The notes beneath the pieces are model-generated. The model was not told the origin of the DNA, ran no database searches, and was given only the letters and a program-made list of their open reading frames with translations. Positions 45,422 through 55,480 of a stretch of 64,000 bases of DNA are shown piece by piece (position 1 is the first letter of the stretch; the number at the start of each line of letters is the position of its first letter). Source of the stretch: an uncultured bacterium (GTDB lineage Bacteria; Cloacimonadota; Cloacimonadia; Cloacimonadales; Cloacimonadaceae); NCBI GenBank assembly GCA_937960795.1, contig CALGPA010000002.1, positions 30,377 to 94,376 of the forward strand, read 5' to 3'. Position numbers and translations under genes: made by a program.

Positions 45422-46354
45422 ATGATACCTCAATTCTTAGGACGCAACGTCTACGACCTTGATGATTATTCGCGGGAAGAAATTCTGTACATCCTCGAAG
45501 CAGCAAAAGGAATGAAAGAAATCAACCTTCGTGAATACAAGAAGATACCCACTCTTCGTGGCAAGACAATCTGCACACTTTTTGTGGAAAATAGTACTCG
45601 CACCAGAATGAGCTTCGAACTGGCGGCAAATCGTCTTTCAGCAGACGTGGTGAGCTTTCAGGCAAGTGTATCTGCCCTTCAAAAGGGAGAAAGCCTGCAG
45701 GATACGGTATACACGCTCAATGCCATGGGGATTGATCTATATTGCATTCGCCACAGCTCTCCCGGAAGTCCCCAATTGGTAAACAAATATTCTGGTAAGC
45801 CTGTGATTAATGGTGGAGACGGGCGTCATGCTCATCCGACCCAAGCGCTTCTGGATATATATTCCATATGGGAGAAAAAGGGGAGCTTGAAAGATCTCAA
45901 GGTCACCATTGTGGGAGATATCCTAAACAGCCGTGTCGTGCGTTCCAATCTGATTGGGATGTCCAAGCTCGGTGCCAAGGTGACAGTATGCGGTCCCAAG
46001 ACTCTAATGCCCGGGAATATGGAAAGCGTCTATGGTTGCAGGGTCGAATATGATCTCGGTAAAGCTCTGGACAAAGCTGATGTCGTGATGGGCTTGCGTA
46101 TGCAGCTCGAGCGCATGAGTGAAGGCCTTTTCCCGAGTTTAGAAGAATATAGCAAACACTATGTGCTCTCAAATGAGACACTTAAATATGCCAAGCCCAA
46201 TGCTTTGATCATGCATCCGGGGCCCATGAACCGTGGTGTGGAGATTCTGCCGGAAATCGCAGATAGCAAAGACAGCGTGATTGTGGAGCAGGTGGCAAAT
46301 GGGGTCGCCATTCGCATGGCACTCATGTTCTTAATCTTGGGTGGGAAAGCATAA
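45422..46354 (+). CDS. pyrB: Aspartate carbamoyltransferase catalytic subunit
   Basis: 310 residues from ATG 45422, with AAAGGAG nine bases upstream; the in-frame ATG at 45368 lacks one and would add 18 atypical residues. Carbamoyl-phosphate site ENSTRTRMSFE, then FQASVSALQKGESLQDT, GGDGRHAHPTQALLDIYS and HPGPMNRGVEI all match PyrB. It makes N-carbamoyl-aspartate, the first committed step of pyrimidine synthesis. First gene of pyrB-pyrC-pyrK-pyrD; no pyrI is present. Confidence 0.96.
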   Translation: MIPQFLGRNVYDLDDYSREEILYILEAAKGMKEINLREYKKIPTLRGKTICTLFVENSTRTRMSFELAANRLSADVVSFQASVSALQKGESLQDTVYTLNAMGIDLYCIRHSSPGSPQLVNKYSGKPVINGGDGRHAHPTQALLDIYSIWEKKGSLKDLKVTIVGDILNSRVVRSNLIGMSKLGAKVTVCGPKTLMPGNMESVYGCRVEYDLGKALDKADVVMGLRMQLERMSEGLFPSLEEYSKHYVLSNETLKYAKPNALIMHPGPMNRGVEILPEIADSKDSVIVEQVANGVAIRMALMFLILGGKA

Positions 46355-46365
46355 AGGAGTATATG

Positions 46366-47637
46366 ATGAAGACTATAATAAAGAATGCACAAGTATACTT
46401 GGATGGCGAGCTCTTACAGAAAGATCTGCTTATCGACAGAAAAAAAATATGCAAGATCGAAGACAAAATTGACGTCAAAGCTGACAAGGTAATCAATGCC
46501 AAAGGCTCAATAGTTTTTCCGGGATTCATTGATATCCATTGTCACTTAAGAGATCCCGGGCATACATATAAGGAAGATATTCCGACCGGGATGAAAAGCG
46601 CTGCCAAAGGTGGCTTTACATCCATCTGTGCGATGCCGAATACGGATCCTGTGACAGACAATATCGCTTCTGTGGAATACATTCAATTGCGCGCTAAGGA
46701 ACATGGCTATGCCAGGGTCTATGTCATCGGCGCACTCACCAAACAAAGCAAGGGCGAAGAGATCAGTGAAATGGCGACCATGAAATCCGGCGGGATCGTT
46801 GCTGTAAGTGACGATGGCAAATGCGTGCAAAATGCACGATTGATGCTTTCCTGTCTGCGCTATGCCTCAAATTTCGACATCCCCGTGATCGTTCATCCTG
46901 AGGATTATGCGCTTGCCGGCAAAGGACAGATCACCGGCGGGAAAGTAGCCACTCAGACAGGTCTTTCCGGCATTCCCGGTTTGGCCGAAGAAGTGATGAT
47001 AGCGCGTGACATCATGCTTGCGGAAAGTGCCGGAGCAAGACTGCACATTGCGCATATCTCCACAGCCAAATCATTGGACTTGGTGCGTCAAGCGAAAGAG
47101 CGCGGTTTGCCCGTGACCTGCGAAGTGACTCCACATCACCTTGTGCTCAATGAAGAGGCATGCCTTACATTTGATACAAACACAAAGATGAAACCACCGC
47201 TCAGAAGCGAGAAAGACCGCCTGGCTTGCGTGCAAGCACTGAGGGATGGGCTCATAGATTGCATTGCAACAGATCATGCGCCACATGCGGATTTTGAGAA
47301 AGAGCGTGAGTTTGATCATGCGCCATTTGGGATTATTGGCTTTGAGACCGCGTTCCCTGTACTCTATGACAGGCTGGTCAAGCCCGGTGCCATCAGTTTG
47401 TCAGACCTGGTTGACAATCTCACCCAAAAGCCGGCATCGATCCTAGATCTTCCCGGTGGCAGCATCAAGATAGGCGCAAAAGCGGATCTTACCATCATCA
47501 ATCTCGATGAAAGTTCCACATTTACCAAAGAATACATTGCGTCCAAAAGCAAAAACACTCCGTGGTTGGATAAGACCATGAGCTCCAAAGTGAAATACAC
47601 TATCAAAAGCGGAATGATAACCTATCAGGAAGATTAG
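46366..47637 (+). CDS. pyrC: Dihydroorotase
   Basis: 423 residues from the second of two ATG codons (46366; 46363 is also possible but too near AAGGAG). Class I dihydroorotase: metal site FPGFIDIHCHLRDPGHTYKED, then IVHPEDYAL, HIAHISTAKSLDLV, and CIATDHAPHADFEKE with the catalytic aspartate. It closes carbamoyl-aspartate to dihydroorotate. It starts 11 bases after the pyrB stop. Confidence 0.95.
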   Translation: MKTIIKNAQVYLDGELLQKDLLIDRKKICKIEDKIDVKADKVINAKGSIVFPGFIDIHCHLRDPGHTYKEDIPTGMKSAAKGGFTSICAMPNTDPVTDNIASVEYIQLRAKEHGYARVYVIGALTKQSKGEEISEMATMKSGGIVAVSDDGKCVQNARLMLSCLRYASNFDIPVIVHPEDYALAGKGQITGGKVATQTGLSGIPGLAEEVMIARDIMLAESAGARLHIAHISTAKSLDLVRQAKERGLPVTCEVTPHHLVLNEEACLTFDTNTKMKPPLRSEKDRLACVQALRDGLIDCIATDHAPHADFEKEREFDHAPFGIIGFETAFPVLYDRLVKPGAISLSDLVDNLTQKPASILDLPGGSIKIGAKADLTIINLDESSTFTKEYIASKSKNTPWLDKTMSSKVKYTIKSGMITYQED

Positions 47638-48423
47638 ATGAACAATCCCCAATATCGACAACGTGCCATCCAATATCGGGAAGAACTTTCCGATGATTAT
47701 TTCATCCTATGGATATGGGATGAGGCATTGGGTGCAGCCGGAAGACCCGGGCAGTTTTATGAGATCCGGGCTTTGGCCAGCCTAAAGAATGCCGACAATG
47801 TGAACAAGATTCCCAAGCTGTTTAAGCCCGTCAGCATATACGACAATCAAGGTGGGCGCATCGGATTTATGATCAAAAGAGTGGGGGAGGGCACAAACGC
47901 CCTCTCCAAGCTCAGAACCGGTGATATGCTGGAGCTGATCGGTCCGGCAGGGAACGGATTTCCAATCTACCGCGGAAAGCGTATTCTCTTGCTGAGCGGA
48001 GGAATCGGCTATCCACCCTTGTGGTATTTGCAGAAAGAGCTCATCAATCACAACCAAGTATATTGGATGCATGGTGGGGCTCGGCAGGGGGATGTCTTTC
48101 CATGTGATGAGATCTGGACAGAGGATGGCTCAATCGGTAAAACCGGTCGAGTCTGCGATGGAGTAGCTGAGATCATTCAAAAAAGTGAGATTGATATCGT
48201 CTACAGCTGTGGTCCGCTGCCCATGCTGAGTGCGGCTAGCAAGATTATCTCGGACTTGGGGGTCGAGCACTATACATCGCTTGAAGCCTATATGGCATGC
48301 GGAATCGGTGTATGCCACGGTTGTGCCGTTCCGATCGGGACAAAGGATAATTGGGATTATCTTCGTGTGTGTAAAGAAGGTCCGGTCTTTAGAGCTGAGG
48401 AGGTGAGATGGGAGCTGTTTTGA
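47638..48423 (+). CDS. pyrK: Dihydroorotate dehydrogenase electron-transfer subunit
   Basis: 261 residues. FAD-binding ferredoxin-reductase fold (FKPVSIYDNQGGRIGFMIK, GNGFPIYRGKRILLLSGGIGYPPL) and a C-terminal 2Fe-2S site with cysteines in EAYMACGIGVCHGCAVPIG plus a further Cys in YLRVCKEGPVF. It passes electrons from PyrD to NAD+. ATG 47638 immediately follows the pyrC stop and its end overlaps pyrD by 16 bases. Confidence 0.94.
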   Translation: MNNPQYRQRAIQYREELSDDYFILWIWDEALGAAGRPGQFYEIRALASLKNADNVNKIPKLFKPVSIYDNQGGRIGFMIKRVGEGTNALSKLRTGDMLELIGPAGNGFPIYRGKRILLLSGGIGYPPLWYLQKELINHNQVYWMHGGARQGDVFPCDEIWTEDGSIGKTGRVCDGVAEIIQKSEIDIVYSCGPLPMLSAASKIISDLGVEHYTSLEAYMACGIGVCHGCAVPIGTKDNWDYLRVCKEGPVFRAEEVRWELF

Positions 48424-49358
48424 GTGATATCTGGAAAAAAACTCCAAATGCAAGTGATCTTTTGAAGACTCGGCTTGGTAAACTGGAACTAAAGACACCT
48501 TTGACAGTGGCTTCCGGCACATTTGATCTGGAAAATCTTGAGTTTTTTGATGAAGCATGTCTGGGTGCATTTGTGTGCAAGACCATCACACGAGATCCCA
48601 AAAAGGGAAACCCGCCTCCTCGTCTTTATGAGACAGAAGCCGGGCTGATCAATTCTATCGGGCTTCAAAACCCGGGCTTGGATATCTTCATCAATGAGAA
48701 GCTTCCTCAATATCGAGAAAGACTTCATGTGCCTTTGATTGTAAGCTTCTCAGGCTCCAGCATTGGTGAATTTGAGTCCATGCTGGTTCAGCTTGAATCT
48801 TGCTCGGGTATCAGCGGATATGAGATCAACATATCCTGCCCAAATGTAGAGAATGAGGGCATTGCATTTGGAGTCTGTCCGGATGTGGTCTACGATTTGG
48901 TATCTCGTTTGTCTTCGCAGACAAATCGGGAGCTCTGTGTCAAGCTCAGTCCCAACGTCACAGATATTAGTCAGATTGCTCAGGCGGTGGAATCCGGGGG
49001 AGCAGATTCTTTGGCATTGATTAATAGCGTTTGGGGGATGGCGATAGACTACCAAAGTGGCAAATCTCAGGTCAAGAAAGGAATTGCCGGATACACGGGA
49101 ATCGGGATCAAGCCCATAGCACTCGCCCTGACTTATAAGGCAGCTCAAAAAGTAGATATCCCCATCCTGGCGATGGGTGGAATCTACAATTGGCAAGATG
49201 CCCTGGAATTCATCTGGGCAGGCGCTTCGGCTGTGGCGCTCGGCACGGCAAATTTCGTCAATCCCTTGGCGGCACCGGAGCTGATTATGGGACTAGGCGA
49301 GTATCTCTTGCAGACGGATCAAAAGATCTCGGATATCATCGGGAAAGTGAGTTTCTAG
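48408..49358 (+). CDS. pyrD: Dihydroorotate dehydrogenase (NAD+-linked, PyrDB type)
   Basis: 316 residues. FMN barrel with KLELKTPLTVASGTFD, FVCKTITRDPKKGNPPPRL, the catalytic-cysteine loop EINISCPNVENEGIAFG and VAQ-type end loops IPILAMGGIYNWQDALEFIWAGASAVALGTA. A catalytic Cys plus adjacent pyrK identifies class 1B. AGGAGGTGAG precedes ATG 48408. The 3' end overlaps the converging radA by four bases. Confidence 0.95.
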   Translation: MGAVLSDIWKKTPNASDLLKTRLGKLELKTPLTVASGTFDLENLEFFDEACLGAFVCKTITRDPKKGNPPPRLYETEAGLINSIGLQNPGLDIFINEKLPQYRERLHVPLIVSFSGSSIGEFESMLVQLESCSGISGYEINISCPNVENEGIAFGVCPDVVYDLVSRLSSQTNRELCVKLSPNVTDISQIAQAVESGGADSLALINSVWGMAIDYQSGKSQVKKGIAGYTGIGIKPIALALTYKAAQKVDIPILAMGGIYNWQDALEFIWAGASAVALGTANFVNPLAAPELIMGLGEYLLQTDQKISDIIGKVSF

Positions 49359-50689
49359 GAAAGAGCACGATATAGCTCTCGAATGTCCTTGAGCTTGTGT
49401 ACCTTCTTGTTTGCCTTGATCTTGGCATAGGCTGAGACATAGATCTTTGAGTATCCCAGCTTGCTGGCTTCTGAGATTCGGATCTCTTGTTGGGATACAG
49501 GGCGAACCTCTCCATTGAGGCCGACCTCACCGATGAAGACCGAGTTTTCCGGAAGAGGGCTGTCCTTGAGGCTGCTGATAATGGCTGCCAGGATAGACAG
49601 ATCCAAGGATGGATCTGAAGATCTGATCCCTCCTGCAAGATTGATGAAGACGTCATTGTTTCTCAGATATAGGGATAGACTTTTTTCCAAAATGGCCAAA
49701 AGTATCGCCAGCTTCTTTTGCTCAAGCCCAACGACAACTCTTTGGGGGGTGCCATAATTTGATCCCGTGGCAAGAGCCTGAACCTCCACAATGAAGCTGC
49801 GGCTACCTTCCACAATGCATCCGATCGAGGCACCGATCTGAGACAAATCATTGCTAATAAAAATGGATGACGGATTTTCAGCAGGGATCAAGCCAAGATT
49901 GGTCATTTCAAACAGCCCGATCTCATTGGTGGAGCCAAAGCGGTTTTTAACAGCTCTGAGGATTTTGAATTGATTTCTCATCTCACCTTCAAAGTATAAA
50001 ACGGTATCAACCATATGTTCCAATATCTTGGGCCCTGCCACGTAGCCTTCTTTGGTCACGTGTCCCACCATGAAGATAGGAATTCCAGTGCTTTTGCTGC
50101 ATCTTAGGAGCCTGTTTGTGCTCTCTCTTAGCTGTGAGATGCTCCCCGGGATGGAATCAATTGAGCTGAGGCTGATGGACTGGATGCTGTCCACGATGGC
50201 AAGATCAGGAGATTCTTCATCGATCGAAGTAATGATGTGTTCCGTATCATTTGTGCAGAGCAGAAGTATGTTCTCACTGTCGACTTGAAGCCTTTTGCTA
50301 CGAAGGTGGATCTGATTTGCGCTTTCCTCTCCAGAACAGTACAAGACTTTCTTTTGGGCTTTTCCAAGCCACTGTGCGAGTTGTAGCATCAGGGTGGATT
50401 TTCCGATTCCAGGTTCGCCTCCGATGAGGATGAGCATGCCCGATACTATCCCACCACCCAATACTAGGTCAAGCTCACTATTCCCGGTTGGCATTCGTTT
50501 AAGATCTGTGCTATTGAGCGTGGCTATCTTCTGAGCTCTGGCCATGGTATGTCCGGTCATGCTGTTGACTGCTTTTCCCAGAATTCGGCTGCTTTCTTTC
50601 ATGGTGCTCCAGCTTCCACAATTTGGGCATTTTCCTGCCCACTTGCTTGATTCAAATCCGCAGTCGGTACACACAAAGCTATTTGGCAT
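49355..50689 (-). CDS. radA: DNA repair protein RadA/Sms
   Basis: 444 residues from ATG 50689, supported by GGAGAG six bases upstream; the longer frame to 50710 reads through that site. N-terminal zinc finger CTDCGFESSKWAGKCPNC, RecA-like ATPase with Walker A GGEPGIGKST, the RadA KNRFG motif in AVKNRFGSTNEIG, and a C-terminal Lon-like domain (VFIGEVGLNGEVRPV). It is a helicase aiding branch migration in recombination. Confidence 0.95.
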   Translation of the reverse strand: MPNSFVCTDCGFESSKWAGKCPNCGSWSTMKESSRILGKAVNSMTGHTMARAQKIATLNSTDLKRMPTGNSELDLVLGGGIVSGMLILIGGEPGIGKSTLMLQLAQWLGKAQKKVLYCSGEESANQIHLRSKRLQVDSENILLLCTNDTEHIITSIDEESPDLAIVDSIQSISLSSIDSIPGSISQLRESTNRLLRCSKSTGIPIFMVGHVTKEGYVAGPKILEHMVDTVLYFEGEMRNQFKILRAVKNRFGSTNEIGLFEMTNLGLIPAENPSSIFISNDLSQIGASIGCIVEGSRSFIVEVQALATGSNYGTPQRVVVGLEQKKLAILLAILEKSLSLYLRNNDVFINLAGGIRSSDPSLDLSILAAIISSLKDSPLPENSVFIGEVGLNGEVRPVSQQEIRISEASKLGYSKIYVSAYAKIKANKKVHKLKDIRELYRALS

Positions 50690-50827
50690 CAAGTACTCTC
50701 CAAAATTCATTTTGTGTCATATGCTCATAAAGCCTCAATTTGGCAAGGAAATTTTGGCTTGATCTTTTGCAATCTAGATTTGGATCAAATGCAAAAAGGG
50801 GGATGGGAAAAAAGTGATGAATTTCCC

Positions 50828-50856
50828 TTGACGGAATACTGGGTATCGAAAATAAT
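50828..50856 (+). promoter_or_regulatory. Candidate sigma-70 promoter of the storage-glucan cluster
   Basis: TTGACG (50828-50833), exact 17-base spacer, AATAAT (50851-50856), 36 bases before the debranching enzyme start. Five of six matches at each box. Confidence 0.6.
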
Positions 50857-50892
50857 CAACACATAGTCTGATTTTGATCTTTAGGGGGTTTG

Positions 50893-52929
50893 ATGAAAAA
50901 CTACTTCATGGAGACTCATCACCACGAATGGGTTCTTGCAAACAAGCTTGGTGGCTATGCGTTGGGGACAGGGAACCTGATCAACCAGCGTAAGTACCAT
51001 GGCCTATTGATAGCGGGAGACTCGAAGTCAAATCGCAATCATCTAGTAGCCGGAATCGAGGAAAAGGTGGAGTGGCGCGGTGAAACAATACATCTGGATA
51101 GCAACAACTATAGCAATTGTATCTATCCTGAAGGTTTTCTACACTTAGTAAAACCCTGGTTAAGGCCATATCCGGCTTTCTTGTATTCAGCTTTGCCGCA
51201 TCAAAATGAGATCCTCATCCTCAAAGAGATCATGATGGACGAGCTAAGCAATAGCACTCTTATACGCTATACAAATCTTGGCAGCCACAAACTGCACTTT
51301 CAATTTCATCCAAAGTATACGATGAATCCGCATCATGAGATCAATCCCCACGGAAGTCTGGATTTTACCGAGTATGATATAGATCTGAAGTCTTCAGAGC
51401 ATTTTAGTAGTTGCAGTGCTACTCGCAAAGACAATGGCATCCAGGTGCATTGTTCGGCGGAGAAAGCTAAGATTTTTAGCAATCGGTATGTCTATTATAA
51501 TGTATACTATCCTTGGGAAGTGATGAGCGGCTATGCTGGAATCGGAGATCAGATCAGCCTTTTTGAGCTTTCCTTTGATCTGGTGCCCAATGAGTCCATC
51601 CAGATCATCTTTAGCGATGCTCCCATAGACCACCATCAGATCTTGGCAAAACGCATTGTTGATCGATATCAATCCCTGCCCTTGCCGGCTGATTTTCCGA
51701 AGCAAGCATCACCGGGAGATTCCCTCTTGGAGAGCCTTGATTATGATGATGAGCTACTTTTTGATCGTCAGCAGTATCTCAAGATCTTGGAGACGGCATT
51801 GATGGATTTTGTAGGGGCGGATGACGTCGTCGCGGGATATCCATTTTATGGGGCTTGGGGCAGAGACAGCATGGTCGTGCTAAACACACTTTTGCACTCT
51901 GACAAGCAAAGAATTGAGATAGCTGAACGCATCCTGAGCAGATATAGTCGCCACATTAAAAACGGCTTGATTCCCAATGTCTTTGCCGAGTCGGGGCGGG
52001 AAGCGAATTATGACAGCATTGATGCAACTTTGTGGTACGTAATTCTACTTTGGAAGCTAGGGAAGATCAAAGCGAGCAAGGTCTACTGGAAAGAGGTAAT
52101 TCATCTGACTGAAGATATCTTCAGATCCATCCTAGAATTTCCGAATCACCCCTTTAATATCCGAGAAGATGGATTGATCGAGCTAGAACCATCCTTTTCC
52201 CATGGGACATGGATGGACGTTCGGATAGACGGCAAGGCTGTCACTCCGCGGTGGGGGGCTCCTGTGGAGATTAACGCTTTGTGGTACAATGCTCTGTCTT
52301 CATATGAGGCAATGTGCAAAGCATACAGCGCTATGGCTGAAGAATATCGGCCCAAACAAGACTATCTTCTTTTCAAGGATAGAGTATACTCTTCCTTCGA
52401 CAAGTTTTGGACCGGAGAATATCTAGCAGATAGACTTGAGGGAGATAAGCCAATCATAGAGATTCGCCCCAATGCCATCATCGCACTGTCGCTGCCGTGG
52501 TCAGTCTGCTCGCAAGAGATCATGAAGAAAGTGTTTAAGCGTGCAAAAGAAGAGCTGCTAACGCCATATGGTATTCGCACACTGAGTCCTCGGGATCCCC
52601 GTTTTCGCAAGAAGTATTATGGAACTCAGGTCCAAAGAGATCTCAGCTACCACAATGGCAGTGTCTGGGCTTGGCTTTTGGGAGCATTCTGCGGATTATA
52701 TCTGAAGCTGTATCATGGCGTCAAGAGTAATGCTGAGATGGTGGAGGAAATGGGTTCGTTTGTAAAACAACTCAGGCATGGTTTTATGAAGGGGCATATC
52801 GCCTCCGTTGCCGAGGTTTGGGATGGAGACAAGCCGCATTTCCCCAAAGGAGCTCCCGCCCAAGCATGGAGCGTTGCTGCTTTGTACAACATTGAGACTT
52901 ATATATACTCACTGGAGAGACGGAAATGA
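50893..52929 (+). CDS. Glycogen debranching enzyme (amylo-alpha-1,6-glucosidase)
   Basis: 678 residues from ATG 50893 (GGGGG upstream; a TTG at 50890 is in frame). N-terminal beta domain (about 1-240; WVLANKLGGYALGTGNLINQ RKYHGLLIAG) and an (alpha/alpha)6 barrel GDE-C domain (about 270-678) with FYGAWGRDSMVVLNTLL, NVFAESGREANYDSIDATLWY and YHNGSVWAWLLGAFCGLYL. This is the archaeal/bacterial one-activity debranching family, which removes 1,6-linked branches from glycogen. It overlaps the next gene by ATGA. Confidence 0.92.
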   Translation: MKNYFMETHHHEWVLANKLGGYALGTGNLINQRKYHGLLIAGDSKSNRNHLVAGIEEKVEWRGETIHLDSNNYSNCIYPEGFLHLVKPWLRPYPAFLYSALPHQNEILILKEIMMDELSNSTLIRYTNLGSHKLHFQFHPKYTMNPHHEINPHGSLDFTEYDIDLKSSEHFSSCSATRKDNGIQVHCSAEKAKIFSNRYVYYNVYYPWEVMSGYAGIGDQISLFELSFDLVPNESIQIIFSDAPIDHHQILAKRIVDRYQSLPLPADFPKQASPGDSLLESLDYDDELLFDRQQYLKILETALMDFVGADDVVAGYPFYGAWGRDSMVVLNTLLHSDKQRIEIAERILSRYSRHIKNGLIPNVFAESGREANYDSIDATLWYVILLWKLGKIKASKVYWKEVIHLTEDIFRSILEFPNHPFNIREDGLIELEPSFSHGTWMDVRIDGKAVTPRWGAPVEINALWYNALSSYEAMCKAYSAMAEEYRPKQDYLLFKDRVYSSFDKFWTGEYLADRLEGDKPIIEIRPNAIIALSLPWSVCSQEIMKKVFKRAKEELLTPYGIRTLSPRDPRFRKKYYGTQVQRDLSYHNGSVWAWLLGAFCGLYLKLYHGVKSNAEMVEEMGSFVKQLRHGFMKGHIASVAEVWDGDKPHFPKGAPAQAWSVAALYNIETYIYSLERRK

Positions 52930-54266
52930 AGATATTGATGTTTACATGGGAATTCCCACCCCTGATCTCCGGTGGACTGGGCATGGCTTGCTATGGGATG
53001 GTGAAAGCCCTTTTGGGACTTGGCATCAAGATTGACTTGGTCCTGCCCACCAAAGAAATGGTTTATTTCCCATTGGAAAAACCCGGCGATGTTGACACTC
53101 TGCCCGCGGTCTTTTTTGAGCAAAGCAAGCAGCTGCGCTATACAGCACAGACCTTTGTGACTCTCGAGGAAAGACTGGAGTATATCGGCATCTCAGATGA
53201 TCCCGAGTCCTACTTTCAGCTTTCTGATATCAAGCAGTATGTCCAGAGCATCAAAAAGGAATATTGGATATCCGAAACCGCATCGGTGCAGGAGCATGAG
53301 CTTCTGCAGCAGATGACGGATAGTCTTGTGGGCGAGGAGGATCTCATCCATAAGATCCAAGAGTTTACCATGCGATCTGAGCGATTTGCCCGGGTCTTGG
53401 ATTATGATCTGATCCATGCTCATGATTGGCTGACTTATCCGGCGGGGATGCTTGCTCGGAGAATTAGCGGGAAACCGTTGGTTACTCATATCCATGCGAC
53501 CGAATTTGACAGAGCTGGTGGCCCGGGGGATGAGCGTGTGCACAAGATAGAACACTCAGGAATGCGTTTTGCAGACCAAGTGATAGCCGTTTCAGAGTAT
53601 ACCGCTCAGATGATCATGAGCCGATATCGTATCGACTCCGGCAAGATCAAGATTGTTCACAATGCCTTTTCTGTCCCGGATGATGCGGTGCGCGGTAAGA
53701 AGCGGATCTTTAAGGGTCCGGTGATTCTATTTTTGGGTAGGATCACTCTGCAAAAGGGTCCTGATTACTTTTTGGATATAGCCCACAAAGTGCTCCAGTC
53801 GCATCCGGAAGCTCGCTTTATCATGGCAGGAACAGGTGACATGGGAAGAAAGCTACTGCGTCGCTCAGCCAGCCTTAAGCTCCAAAATAGATTTCTTTTT
53901 ACCGGCTTCCTCAATAGAAAGCAGGTGGAAAGGATTCTGAGAGCATCAGATATATATGTCTTGCCATCTGTCTCCGAACCATTTGGAATCAGTCCCTTGG
54001 AAGCTATGGCATTTGGGATTACTTCGATCATATCCAAGCAGTCCGGGGTTGCAGAAGTCGTGAATCACGCTTTTAAGATTGACTTCTGGGATACAGATCT
54101 TTGGGTCGAAACCATCAATCATCTCATCGCCAATCCCGAGAAGTGCATCAAGATGGGTATAGATGGAATGCATGAAGTAAACAAGATCCAATGGAACGAT
54201 GCAGCCGTCAAGATTCGGAACTTGTACATAGCCACTCTCGCAGAGTATATCCGAAACCAAGAATAG
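52926..54266 (+). CDS. Glycogen synthase-like glycosyltransferase (GT4/GT5)
   Basis: 446 residues, GT-B fold. N-terminal MFTWEFPPLISGGLGMACYGM corresponds to the K/S-x-G-G-L nucleotide-sugar loop of glycogen synthases; the middle has LIHAHDWLTYPAG and VTHIHATEFDRAG; the C-terminal half has VILFLGRITLQKGPDYFL and the E-x7-E signature in SVSEPFGISPLEAMAFG. It should transfer glucose from ADP- or UDP-glucose to a glucan; context between debrancher and amylase supports glycogen. It is translationally coupled to the preceding gene. Confidence 0.88.
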   Translation: MKILMFTWEFPPLISGGLGMACYGMVKALLGLGIKIDLVLPTKEMVYFPLEKPGDVDTLPAVFFEQSKQLRYTAQTFVTLEERLEYIGISDDPESYFQLSDIKQYVQSIKKEYWISETASVQEHELLQQMTDSLVGEEDLIHKIQEFTMRSERFARVLDYDLIHAHDWLTYPAGMLARRISGKPLVTHIHATEFDRAGGPGDERVHKIEHSGMRFADQVIAVSEYTAQMIMSRYRIDSGKIKIVHNAFSVPDDAVRGKKRIFKGPVILFLGRITLQKGPDYFLDIAHKVLQSHPEARFIMAGTGDMGRKLLRRSASLKLQNRFLFTGFLNRKQVERILRASDIYVLPSVSEPFGISPLEAMAFGITSIISKQSGVAEVVNHAFKIDFWDTDLWVETINHLIANPEKCIKMGIDGMHEVNKIQWNDAAVKIRNLYIATLAEYIRNQE

Positions 54267-54277
54267 AGGGAGAACCG

Positions 54278-55477
54278 ATGCTCAATATAGTATTTTATTT
54301 TCAAGTGCATCAGCCATATCGCTTGAACCACTTTAACGTTCTGGACATCGGCAGTGACTCATCGCTGTTTGACGATAGGCTCAATAAAGAGGTCATGCTA
54401 AAGGTGGCTCAGAAGTGTTATCTGCCCACGAATAAACTCTTGCTGGAGCTGATTAAGGCTCATGAAGGAAGATTTAAGGTAGCGTTTTCCATCACCGGCA
54501 CTGCGATCGAGCAGTTTAAGTTATACAGCCCTAAGACCCTGGACTCTTTCAAAGAACTCGTGAATACAGGGTGTGTCGAACTATTAGGGGAGACGTATTA
54601 TCATTCATTGGCGTTTTTGTATGACAGGGATGAGTTTCTGGATCAAGTCAGTATGCATCGAGAGCTTATGCAGCAAGAATTTGGCTATCATACTCAAACC
54701 TTCCGCAACACTGAATTGATCTATCAGGACAGTCTTTCGGATATAGTCTATGAGATTGAGGGGTTTAAAACCATCGTCACAGAGGGAGTGGACCGGATTC
54801 TTCAGTGGCGCTCACCTTTGTATGCGTACAAAAATTATAGCAAACGCATGAACCTGCTCTTGAAATACTATCAATTGGCGGATGACATCGCATTTAGGTT
54901 CTCCAATCGTGATTGGCCGGAGTATCCTCTGACTGTCCAGAAATTTGTGCACTGGATCGACAAGCTGTCTTTGGGAGAGCATAAGGGGCGCAATCAGTTT
55001 CTCAATCTCTTTATGGATTATGAGACCTTTGGAGAGCACCAATGGGCGTCCAGCGGAATCTTTGACTTTATGCGTCACTTCCCCTCTGAGATCCTTAAGC
55101 ACTCTCATCTGGGCTTTGTCACACCCCAAGAAACAGCTGATTTGGCAAACTATCAACAAGAATCCATATCATTCCCCGAGCCTGTTTCATGGGCAGATGA
55201 GCAGAGAGATCTTTCAGCTTGGCTGGAAAACGATATGCAGCATAATGCTATCGAAACGCTCTATGGCCTGTTTGAAAAGATCAGAATCAAGGGCGATGAA
55301 GAGCTTCTGCGAACCGCTCGCCTTCTGAGTACTTCAGATCACTTTTATTATATGTGTTCCAAATACTTCCAAGATGGAGACGTGCACAAATACTTCTCAC
55401 CATACGATTCCCCGGATCAGGCATACATATATTATATCAATGCTTTAGCAGAATTGGAAGAAAGGCTAATGAGGTAA
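54278..55477 (+). CDS. GH57 family alpha-amylase/glucanotransferase
   Basis: 399 residues from ATG 54278 (AGAGGGAGAA upstream; the in-frame start 54191 lies inside the previous gene with no ribosome site). The GH57 conserved regions are visible: FYFQVHQPYRL (region 1), VELLGETYYHSLAF (region 2), FRNTELIYQDSL with the likely Glu nucleophile (region 3) and LFMDYETFGEHQW with the likely Asp acid (region 4). There is no signal peptide, so it acts in the cytosol on stored glucan. It starts 11 bases after the synthase gene and 3 before the next regulator. Confidence 0.9.
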   Translation: MLNIVFYFQVHQPYRLNHFNVLDIGSDSSLFDDRLNKEVMLKVAQKCYLPTNKLLLELIKAHEGRFKVAFSITGTAIEQFKLYSPKTLDSFKELVNTGCVELLGETYYHSLAFLYDRDEFLDQVSMHRELMQQEFGYHTQTFRNTELIYQDSLSDIVYEIEGFKTIVTEGVDRILQWRSPLYAYKNYSKRMNLLLKYYQLADDIAFRFSNRDWPEYPLTVQKFVHWIDKLSLGEHKGRNQFLNLFMDYETFGEHQWASSGIFDFMRHFPSEILKHSHLGFVTPQETADLANYQQESISFPEPVSWADEQRDLSAWLENDMQHNAIETLYGLFEKIRIKGDEELLRTARLLSTSDHFYYMCSKYFQDGDVHKYFSPYDSPDQAYIYYINALAELEERLMR

Positions 55478-55480
55478 GCC

